Assembly (NCBI RefSeq): GCF_003416895.1
Contig: NZ_QVIO01000005.1
Location: 372,001-436,000, forward strand
Source of the DNA: Duganella sp. BJB476
GTDB lineage: Bacteria; Pseudomonadota; Gammaproteobacteria; Burkholderiales; Burkholderiaceae_D
DNA: 64,000 bases
Direction of reading: 5' to 3'
How positions within the stretch are numbered: position 1 is the stretch's first letter; each line of letters begins with the position of its first letter. Made by a program: the position numbers and the translations under genes. This document shows, piece after piece, positions 1-6,354 of the stretch. A model generated the notes under the pieces. It made no database searches. It was not told where the DNA came from and saw only the letters and a list, made by a program, of their open reading frames with translations.

Positions 1-1290
1 GTGACGGACGATCTCGCGCGCCACGCGATAGGCGTCGATGCCCAGCGCGTACAGGCGCTCGATGTCGGCGCTGTTCGATTGCAGCGGATGCGGGTAGACC
101 ATCACCGCCGGATGGTCGCGCTGGATTTGCCACGGCAGGTCCAGCAGGCGCACGCCGTCCAGCTCCTGGGTCGGGCTATTGCTGCCGCTGCCGGGGTTCA
201 GCGCCGAGGTGCCGTAGATCGGCAGCGCGCGCAATTGCGGCGCCGGCGCCGGAACGGGCGGCGGCGGCAGCGCATCGGCGGTGCTGAAGGTCGGATTGGT
301 CGGCTCGCTGTTGAAGGCGTCGCCGAGGGCGCCGCGCAGCTGGCGGGTCTGGTCGGCGCTCATGGCGGAAAACAGCAGGCCGGGCGGATCGTCGCGCAGG
401 CGGGCGCGCAGTTGCACCAGCTCCGGGTCGCTGAGGTAGCCGTCGGGCGCGCTCAGCTCCACCATCTTGACCGGCAGGCCGTGGCGCTGCCACTGGGCGG
501 CGAAGGCGGCCGCCACGCGACGCTGCCAGGGCGTGCTGGTGCTTAAAATGATGGCAGTGCTGCCGGGCAGGTCGGCGGCGGCCCACTGGGCGGCCTGGCG
601 CGCTTCCTCTTCGATCGACAGGCCCATGGCCAGCATCAGCGGCGGCAGCGGCGCGGCGCCGGCCATGCCGTAGCCTTCCGGATAGTTCAGCGCGATGGTC
701 GGTTTTTGCAGCAGCGGGCTGGCGGCGATGGCCGCCACGGCGGAGCGCGCCAGCGGGCCGACGATGATGTCGTCCTGTTGCTGGGCGCGGGCGTAGCTGG
801 CCAGCACGTCCTGCGGCACGTCGCCGGTTTCCACCACGGTGACGGTGATGTTGTCGCGGTCGCGCTCCCAGGCCGCCAGGAAGCCGGCCCGCACCGACGA
901 CGCGGCCAGGCCCAGCGTTTCGGAACGCAGCGGCAGCAGCAAGGTCATGCGGATAGTCGCGTTGGACGGTTGCGCCGTCTCGTCGGCGGCGCGCGCCGGG
1001 CCGGGAACGGCGTCCGGCGTCACGGTCAGGCCGGCGCCGGTGGGGGCGGTGCGGGCTGGCGGGGCCATGCCGGGCAGCGTGACGGCGAAGGTTTCGGCGG
1101 GCGGCGGCGTCGGTTCCGGCGGCGGCTTGGGCAGCGGCGCCGGGCGCGCCGGCGGCAGTGCGGCGGGCGCGGCACTTGTATTTGATGAGCCGGGCGCGCA
1201 CAATCCTCCGGGCGCATTGCAGAACGGCGTGCTGCACGCACTGACCAGGGCCGCAATCGCACACAGCAGCGACAACCTCACACTATTCAT
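1..1290 (-). CDS. lpoA: LppC/LpoA-type penicillin-binding protein activator lipoprotein (3' end outside window)
   Basis: The frame is open from an ATG at 1290 down to base 1 without a stop, so about 430 residues are seen and the C-terminus is missing. The N-terminus is a lipoprotein signal with lipobox VSAC (Cys19), then a Pro/Ala-rich linker, then a periplasmic-binding-protein-like domain ('MTLLLPLRSETLGLAA', 'IIVGPLARSAVAAIA'). In E. coli LpoA is an outer-membrane lipoprotein that activates the bifunctional synthase PBP1A. The divergent neighbour is rsmI, the arrangement found in many proteobacteria, which supports the call. Only 10 bp separate the two start codons. Overlapping ORFs in the other minus-strand frames are shadows. 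Confidence 0.88.
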   Translation of the reverse strand, partial: MNSVRLSLLCAIAALVSACSTPFCNAPGGLCAPGSSNTSAAPAALPPARPAPLPKPPPEPTPPPAETFAVTLPGMAPPARTAPTGAGLTVTPDAVPGPARAADETAQPSNATIRMTLLLPLRSETLGLAASSVRAGFLAAWERDRDNITVTVVETGDVPQDVLASYARAQQQDDIIVGPLARSAVAAIAASPLLQKPTIALNYPEGYGMAGAAPLPPLMLAMGLSIEEEARQAAQWAAADLPGSTAIILSTSTPWQRRVAAAFAAQWQRHGLPVKMVELSAPDGYLSDPELVQLRARLRDDPPGLLFSAMSADQTRQLRGALGDAFNSEPTNPTFSTADALPPPPVPAPAPQLRALPIYGTSALNPGSGSNSPTQELDGVRLLDLPWQIQRDHPAVMVYPHPLQSNSADIERLYALGIDAYRVAREIVRH

Positions 1291-1300
1291 CCTACCCCCA

Positions 1301-2209
1301 ATGACCGCACAAGAATCCAGCTCCATCGCCACCCTGCCCGTGATGGGCGAAATGGCGCACCAGACCTATCCTAGCGCAACCTTGTACGTCGTGGCGACCC
1401 CGATCGGCAATGTGACGGATATTAGCCTGCGGGCGCTGCATGTCTTGAGCCTGGTCAACGCCGTGGCCTGCGAGGACACCCGCAACACCGCCCAATTGAT
1501 GACCCGTTTCGGCCTGCACAAGCCGCTGATCGCCGCCCACCAGCACAACGAGCGCGAAGTGGCGGAAACGCTGATCGCCCGCCTGCAGGCCGGCGAGCGC
1601 ATCGCGCTGGTGTCGGATGCGGGTACGCCGGCCGTGTCCGATCCGGGCGCGCGCATCGTCGACGCGGTGCGGGCGGCCGGCTTGCGTGTGCTGCCGCTGC
1701 CGGGCGCCTCGGCGGCGGTGACGGCCTTGTCGGCCAGCGGCCTGGTGAACGACCAGTTTTACTTCGTGGGCTTTTTGCCGGCCAAGGCCAAGCAGCGCGA
1801 GAACTTCCTCGGCACGCTGCGCGCGGTGACGGCCACCATGGTGTTCTACGAGGCGCCGCACCGCATCCTCGATTGCGCCACGGCGCTGGCGGCGGTGTTC
1901 GAGCCGGAGCGCCAGGTGGTGTTCGCGCGCGAGCTGACCAAGATGTTCGAGGAAATCCACCGTTGTCCGCTGTCCGAGGCGGAAGCGTGGATCAAGGCCG
2001 ATGCGCATCGCGAAAAAGGCGAGTTCGTCGTGCTGCTGGCCGGTGCGCCGGCGGCCGAGGATGAGCAGGATGTGGAGGCTGAACGCATCCTCAAGATTCT
2101 GCTGACCGAATGCTCGGTTAAGCAGGCGGCCAACCTGGCGGCGCTGATCACCGGCCGCAAGAAAAACGCGCTGTACGACCGCGCCTTGCAGCTCAAGGGC
2201 GACGAATAG
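1301..2209 (+). CDS. rsmI: 16S rRNA (cytidine1402-2'-O)-methyltransferase RsmI
   Basis: This 302-residue tetrapyrrole-methylase-fold protein methylates the 2'-O of C1402 in 16S rRNA with SAM. Family signatures are visible: 'LYVVATPIGNVTDISLRAL' at the start of the domain, 'EDTRNTAQLM', 'LVSDAGTPAVSDPG' and 'PLPGASAAVTALSASGL'. An ATG at 1301 was chosen because it is the first after the divergent lpoA start. An in-frame ATG at 1343 lies closer to the conserved domain and is also possible. The open frame extends upstream through lpoA antisense DNA, which is not coding. Confidence 0.93.
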   Translation: MTAQESSSIATLPVMGEMAHQTYPSATLYVVATPIGNVTDISLRALHVLSLVNAVACEDTRNTAQLMTRFGLHKPLIAAHQHNEREVAETLIARLQAGERIALVSDAGTPAVSDPGARIVDAVRAAGLRVLPLPGASAAVTALSASGLVNDQFYFVGFLPAKAKQRENFLGTLRAVTATMVFYEAPHRILDCATALAAVFEPERQVVFARELTKMFEEIHRCPLSEAEAWIKADAHREKGEFVVLLAGAPAAEDEQDVEAERILKILLTECSVKQAANLAALITGRKKNALYDRALQLKGDE

Positions 2210-2212
2210 TCA

Positions 2213-2848
2213 TCAGAATTTGCAGCCGCTGTCTTTCTTGTCCAGCAGCCAGATGAGCGGGGACAGCAGGCCGGCGCCGGTGTTTTTGCAGTCGGGCCGC
2301 TTGGCGCCCTGGATGTCGCGCGCCAGCTGACTCTCCCGCTGAGGATACAGCGGATGGTCTTCCAGCTGCGCCACCGGCAAGCCGGCGCGGGCCGGATCCT
2401 TGGCGTTGGCCTCTTTGCGAGCGGTTTTCAGCGCCTCGTTCATGTCGAATTTCTTCGGTTGCAGTTCCGGATGCAACGGATCGGGCGCGGTGCTGGCCGG
2501 CGCCGGCAGCGTGATCGCCTGCGCTGTGACCGGGGCTGGCTCGGCGGCTGGCGCTGGCGGGCTGGCGCGGCTGGCCAGCCGCGGCCGTTCGCGCTTGCGC
2601 GCCTGGACAGGCTCCGGTTTCGGCTTGGGCGGCGGCTCCACCTTGGCCACGACCGGCTTGGGCGGCTCGGGTGTTCGCAGCCAGACCGTCATGGTCTTGG
2701 CCGGCCGCTGCTCGTCAGGGGCGGTGGGGGCCGCCAGCCGGTAGCCGAAGATCAGCGCCGCATGCAGCACCAGCGAGACGGCGATGCCCGCGACGATCCC
2801 CGGCCGCCGCATCGGGGCGGGTTGGAATTGCTCAAAGGTCGCGCTCAT
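2213..2848 (-). CDS. TonB-like N-terminally anchored proline-rich protein, function unknown
   Basis: The 211-residue protein has a short cytoplasmic N-terminus, one membrane segment (about residues 17-38), then a Pro/Lys/Glu-rich stretch ('PPPKPKPEPVQ') and an Ala/Pro-rich linker, as in TonB-family energy transducers. The C-terminal ~70 residues do not show the usual TonB domain; instead they hold two cysteines ('RPDCKNTGAG', 'KKDSGCKF'). It converges on rsmI with a 3-bp gap. It may span the periplasm, but no partner genes (exbB/exbD) are adjacent. The function is not assignable from sequence. Confidence 0.75.
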   Translation of the reverse strand: MSATFEQFQPAPMRRPGIVAGIAVSLVLHAALIFGYRLAAPTAPDEQRPAKTMTVWLRTPEPPKPVVAKVEPPPKPKPEPVQARKRERPRLASRASPPAPAAEPAPVTAQAITLPAPASTAPDPLHPELQPKKFDMNEALKTARKEANAKDPARAGLPVAQLEDHPLYPQRESQLARDIQGAKRPDCKNTGAGLLSPLIWLLDKKDSGCKF

Positions 2849-2932
2849 GGCTTTTTAGATAATTTATGCACACCGCCATAATCTCACATTGAAAAAAAAT
2901 CGCCATGGTACATACTGATTTCATAGTGACAC

Positions 2933-2961
2933 TTGACGGATACTGGAGCAGCTTGTATTAT
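2933..2961 (+). promoter_or_regulatory. Sigma70 promoter of tRNA-Pro
   Basis: A TTGACG -35 box at 2933-2938 and a TATTAT -10 box at 2956-2961 are separated by exactly 17 bp. They would start transcription a few bases before the tRNA 5' end at 2972. Confidence 0.8.
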
Positions 2962-2971
2962 CTTGCTTCTT

Positions 2972-3048
2972 CGGAGTGTGGCGCAGTCCGGTAGCGCACC
3001 TGGTTTGGGACCAGGGGGTCCAAGGTTCGAATCCTTGTACTCCGACCA
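2972..3048 (+). tRNA. tRNA-Pro (anticodon TGG)
   Basis: The 77-nt cloverleaf has acceptor arm CGGAGTG/TACTCCG (one G-T pair), an anticodon stem CCTGG/CCAGG with loop TTTGGGA giving anticodon TGG at 3006-3008, and a T arm with GGTTCGAATCC. The CCA end is encoded at 3046-3048. It decodes CCA and other CCN proline codons. It is a single-gene transcription unit with its own promoter and terminator. Confidence 0.97.
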
Positions 3049-3061
3049 AGATTCAAGAAAA

Positions 3062-3098
3062 AAGACTCAAGAGTTTCGGCTCTTGGGTCTTTTTTTTA
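3062..3098 (+). terminator. Rho-independent terminator of tRNA-Pro
   Basis: An 11-bp stem (AGACTCAAGAG with CTCTTGGGTCT, one G-T pair) with a 6-nt loop is followed by a run of eight T. Confidence 0.9.
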
Positions 3099-3212
3099 TC
3101 CAGCGCCGGAAAATTGCCCTGTTCATCCTCGTTTTTGGGCCGTTGATCGCAAGCGGCGTCGCATCGCCAGCCAGCGGATAGAATGTTTTCCCGTTGCCCC
3201 AGGCTGGAGCCT

Positions 3213-4520
3213 ATGATGATGTCCACCACCAAACCGTCTTTTCTTGTCAGGCCGCAGGTCGTCGAGCACGACCGGTCGCTGATGCGCCGCTACCTGTGGC
3301 AATCGATACTGCGCCCGGCCGCCAGCATGGCGATCGTGCTGGCGCTGCTCTGCATGCTGTTCATGGCCGCCGCTTATTCGGCGGGACCGGTCATGGGGCA
3401 CTGGCCGCGCTGGGGCTGGTCGGTGCTCATCGCATGCTATCCCCTCTTCCTCGGCGGCATGGTCGGTCTGGGTAGCGTGCGCCGCACGCTGGCCGAATTG
3501 CGCGAAGCCGGCACGCCGCTGAGCGAGGCGATGATCTCCTCGCGGCCCTGCGTCTTGCTGGTCTCGCCGCTCGATCCGCTCAGCACCATCGACCTGTGCG
3601 CCGAAACGCTGTCCGGCCTGGCCATCGGCGTGGCGCTGGGCTATCACCGTCCGCCCGTGTTTGCGCGCAATATGTTCCAGGGGAAGATCTGGCTGGGACC
3701 ATGGCGGCCGCTGTGGTCGGGACGCAGTATCGAAGTGGCCATCGTCGGTGAGCCTGGCGAGGCGATCCAGGTCCGCATCCGGCGCCGCTTCGGCCTGGAT
3801 TTTTTCTGGGCGCAGGACGGCAGCGCGCTGCGCGCCGTTGAGGCGGTGGCCGCGCATCTGCGGACTCAACTGGAGCAGCGCGACCACGCGCTGAAGGCGG
3901 CCAGGCGCGAGCGCGAACTTGAACGGGTGGCCCTCAACGCCAAGCTGTCCGCCTTGCAGGCGCAGGTCGAGCCGCATTTTTTGTTCAACACGCTGGCCAA
4001 TCTGAAATACCTGATCCGCACCGACGCCGGCGCCGCCCAGCAAATGCTCGACTATCTGGTGGGCTACCTGCAGAATGCCCTGCCGGATATGCGCTCGGTG
4101 TCGTCGACGCTGGAGCGGGAGCTGGAATTGGCGCGCAACTATCTGTCGATCATGCAGGTGCGCATGGGCCACCGCCTGCGTTTCCGTATCGATGCGGCGC
4201 CTGAGTTGCTGGCGCTGCCCTTCCCGCCGGCGATGCTGATTTCGCTGGTCGAGAACGCCGTCAAGCACGGCCTGGAACGCGCCAGCCGGCCCGGCGAGAT
4301 CGCCATCGTCGCCACCTCGAACGGCGCCCGATTGCGGGTGCTGGTGAGCGACGACGGCACCGGCCTGGCCGACCAGATGGGCCAGGGCTTCGGCCTGGCG
4401 AATATCCACGAGCGCCTGCAACTGCTGTACGGCGATGCGGCGTCGCTGGCGGTGACGGCGGCGCAGTCCGGCGGCGTCGACGCCGCACTTAGCGTGCCAC
4501 TGCCGGCCGGGAAGGAGTGA
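3213..4520 (+). CDS. LytS/YehU-type sensor histidine kinase
   Basis: This is a membrane sensor kinase with two N-terminal membrane segments, a coiled region ('EQRDHALKAARRERELERVALNAKL') and a His_kinase domain. The phospho-acceptor motif is 'LQAQVEPHFLFNTLANL' and the ATP-binding part includes 'LVENAVKHGL' and 'DDGTGL...GFGLANIHERL'. It is paired with the LytTR regulator 2 bp downstream, so it should phosphorylate that protein. Three tandem ATGs lie at 3213, 3216 and 3219. A GGAG at 3206-3209 fits the latter two best, and an upstream in-frame ATG at 3183 lacks a ribosome site. The signal sensed cannot be told. Confidence 0.9.
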   Translation: MMMSTTKPSFLVRPQVVEHDRSLMRRYLWQSILRPAASMAIVLALLCMLFMAAAYSAGPVMGHWPRWGWSVLIACYPLFLGGMVGLGSVRRTLAELREAGTPLSEAMISSRPCVLLVSPLDPLSTIDLCAETLSGLAIGVALGYHRPPVFARNMFQGKIWLGPWRPLWSGRSIEVAIVGEPGEAIQVRIRRRFGLDFFWAQDGSALRAVEAVAAHLRTQLEQRDHALKAARRERELERVALNAKLSALQAQVEPHFLFNTLANLKYLIRTDAGAAQQMLDYLVGYLQNALPDMRSVSSTLERELELARNYLSIMQVRMGHRLRFRIDAAPELLALPFPPAMLISLVENAVKHGLERASRPGEIAIVATSNGARLRVLVSDDGTGLADQMGQGFGLANIHERLQLLYGDAASLAVTAAQSGGVDAALSVPLPAGKE

Positions 4521-4522
4521 AC

Positions 4523-5263
4523 ATGCCCACCGCTGTCATCGTCGAAGACGAACCCCTGCTGATGGCCGAACTGGCCGATCACCTGCGCGCGCTGTGGCCT
4601 GAGCTGGAGATCGTGGGACAGGCCGAGAACGGCATCGAAGCGGTGGCGCTGCTGGAATCGCGGCAGCCCGACATCGTGTTCCTCGACATCCAGGTGCCCG
4701 GCCTGAGCGGGCTGGAAGTGGCGCGGCATATTCCGGAATCGACGCAGATCGTCTTCGTGACCGCGTATGCGGAATACGCGGTGCAGGCCTTCGAGGCCGG
4801 CGCCGCCGACTACCTGGTCAAGCCGCTCAACGCCGCGCGGCTGCTGCAAACCATCAAGCGCCTGAAGACCCGCAGCCGCGATCCGTTCCAGGTGCCGCCC
4901 GGCGTCTGGCAGCAGGTGTTCGGCAATCCCGCGGCGGCGCCTTACATGAAGTGGATCAAGGCCTCGGTGGCGAACACGGTGCGGCTGGTCATGGTCAGCG
5001 ATGTGCTGTACTTCCAGTCCGAAGACAAATACACGCGGGTGGTCACGGCGGCCGGCGATGCGCTGATACGGCTGCCGCTGAAAAGCCTGGTCGCGCAGCT
5101 GGACCCCAGCCAGTTCGCGCAAATCCATCGCGGCGCCATCGTCAACTATCAGGCCATCGACCACATCGACCGTTATGGCGGGGCGATGGAAATCCAGCTC
5201 AAGGGGCGGGCGGAAAAACTCCAGGTCAGCGAGGCGTACAGCCGGCAGTTCCGGCAGATGTAA
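4523..5263 (+). CDS. LytTR-family response regulator
   Basis: The 246-residue protein has a receiver domain (acidic pocket 'VEDE', phospho-acceptor Asp in 'IVFLDIQVPG', 'TAYAEYAV', 'VKPLNAARL') and a C-terminal LytTR DNA-binding domain (about residues 145-240: 'VLYFQSEDKYTRVVT', 'IHRGAIVNYQAIDHI'). A Shine-Dalgarno AAGGAG at 4512-4517 fixes the ATG at 4523. It is co-transcribed with the LytS-type kinase. LytTR proteins bind short direct repeats upstream of targets; the nearest candidate target is the secreted protein gene at 5340, but no repeats are obvious there. Confidence 0.93.
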   Translation: MPTAVIVEDEPLLMAELADHLRALWPELEIVGQAENGIEAVALLESRQPDIVFLDIQVPGLSGLEVARHIPESTQIVFVTAYAEYAVQAFEAGAADYLVKPLNAARLLQTIKRLKTRSRDPFQVPPGVWQQVFGNPAAAPYMKWIKASVANTVRLVMVSDVLYFQSEDKYTRVVTAAGDALIRLPLKSLVAQLDPSQFAQIHRGAIVNYQAIDHIDRYGGAMEIQLKGRAEKLQVSEAYSRQFRQM

Positions 5264-5302
5264 GCCCGGCGCACGGCACGCCGCCGGCATCGTTCAAATA
5301 TT

Positions 5303-5320
5303 TATATAAGTGCTTATATA
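5303..5320. promoter_or_regulatory. AT-rich perfect palindrome, probable operator
   Basis: TATATAAG-TG-CTTATATA is an 18-bp inverted repeat with 8-bp arms. It is strikingly AT-rich against the surrounding GC-rich DNA and lies 20 bp before the ATG of the secreted protein gene. The shape suits a dimeric HTH repressor (for example ArsR-like), but no such gene is adjacent. Confidence 0.5.
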
Positions 5321-5339
5321 GTTGTGTTAATCTCCTTGC

Positions 5340-6083
5340 ATGAAAACCATGAAACGCATGACACAAACCGGCCTGTTATTGTTGCAGTGCCTGGTACTGA
5401 ATCCGGCATTCAGCGGCGGCCAGGACGTTCCAGAAGCGGTCGTCGTCAGCGGTGCCAAGGACCCTGACTGGAAAACCTACCGCGCCTTCAGCGCCGGACT
5501 GGACGTCTTCGAGCAGCAGCACCAGATGGCGCCCGGCGCGTCACTGCGCTTTGTGCTGTTGCCCAGGACGGCCAACGCCTCGCTCCAGAACATCAAGCTG
5601 CGCATCGCGGGCGATGAGATGAGCCTGCCGCTTGCGGTCGCCGAAGACGGCACGTTCTCCGTGCCGCGCAGCGAGGCCGCCAGCAAGGAGGATGCCGAGC
5701 TGCTGCTCAATCGCAAACCAGGCACGTTCCGCTGGCGTCCGGACGTGCACACGCCGGGTGTGCCGCCCAACGCGCGTCGCCTGGGCGATCTGCGGCTGGA
5801 GTGCGCGGTGCGCTGGGCGGTCGAGCAATACGAACTCCCCTACGTGATCCGTAAGCTGATGAACGCGGCGGGCCAGCCTTGCGTGACATCGCGGATCAAG
5901 GTCGACAATATCGCACCGCGTCCGGTCGCCGCGATGTATCTCAGCTGGAATGGCCGCCGCAGCCAGCTGTCGGCCAGCCTGCTCGAGGATGGCGGCAAGG
6001 TCTACCTGGCCCCGGTCCATGACCAGGACTGGCCGGACGACGCGCTGCTGGAATTCGATTTCGTGCCGGCCGTGACGCGCTGA
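5340..6083 (+). CDS. Secreted protein of unknown function
   Basis: The protein is 247 residues. The N-terminus is a cleavable signal peptide (hydrophobic 'GLLLLQCLVLNPAFSGG'). The mature part has a conserved-looking core ('DPDWKTYRAFSAGLDVFEQQHQMAPGASLRFVLLPR') and two cysteines ('LECAVRWAVEQYELPY', 'GQPCVTSRIK') that could form a disulfide. No enzymatic motif is recognised. It follows the LytS/LytTR pair in the same direction with a 76-bp gap holding an AT-rich palindrome, so it probably has its own promoter. Confidence 0.75.
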   Translation: MKTMKRMTQTGLLLLQCLVLNPAFSGGQDVPEAVVVSGAKDPDWKTYRAFSAGLDVFEQQHQMAPGASLRFVLLPRTANASLQNIKLRIAGDEMSLPLAVAEDGTFSVPRSEAASKEDAELLLNRKPGTFRWRPDVHTPGVPPNARRLGDLRLECAVRWAVEQYELPYVIRKLMNAAGQPCVTSRIKVDNIAPRPVAAMYLSWNGRRSQLSASLLEDGGKVYLAPVHDQDWPDDALLEFDFVPAVTR

Positions 6084-6169
6084 GCCGCAAGCGAGCTATA
6101 CGAATAGTTCATAGATCCTATTAAATATGAAATTGGTTGCCAAATAAGCTCTTGCGTAATATGAAACGA

Positions 6170-6186
6170 GCGCGGGGAAAACGCGC
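6170..6186 (+). other. Small hairpin in the leader upstream of the TonB receptor
   Basis: GCGCG-GGGAAAA-CGCGC forms a 5-bp GC stem. It lies 22 bp upstream of a possible 12-codon leader ORF. Confidence 0.3.
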
Positions 6187-6208
6187 ATTCAAAAATTACG
6201 GAGAGACC

Positions 6209-6247
6209 ATGCAACCGACTACGCTCAACTGGCCCATCGCCTGCTAG
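6209..6247 (+). CDS. Possible leader peptide upstream of TonB receptor
   Basis: An ATG preceded by GGAGA (spacing about 5-6) opens a 12-codon ORF reading MQPTTLNWPIAC and ending in TAG at 6245-6247. The last base of the stop codon is the first base of a perfect hairpin. It lies 107 bp before the TonB-receptor start. Nothing in the peptide resembles a known attenuator. The call rests on the ribosome site and the position only, so it may be chance. Confidence 0.3.
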   Translation: MQPTTLNWPIAC

Positions 6248-6266
6248 CTCGCCGCATCCGGCGAGC
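6247..6266 (+). promoter_or_regulatory. Perfect hairpin after leader ORF
   Basis: GCTCGCCG-CATC-CGGCGAGC is an 8-bp perfect stem with a tetraloop, beginning inside the stop codon of the leader ORF. It lacks a T run, so it is not a normal terminator. It could be an RNA structure in the mRNA leader of the receptor. Confidence 0.45.
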
Positions 6267-6354
6267 GCCTGTTTCCAACTATTAGAGCTTAGCGCCGTGA
6301 CAGGCAGGCATTCGCACATTCATTCATTCCTAAAATTAAAAATCTGGAGACACA

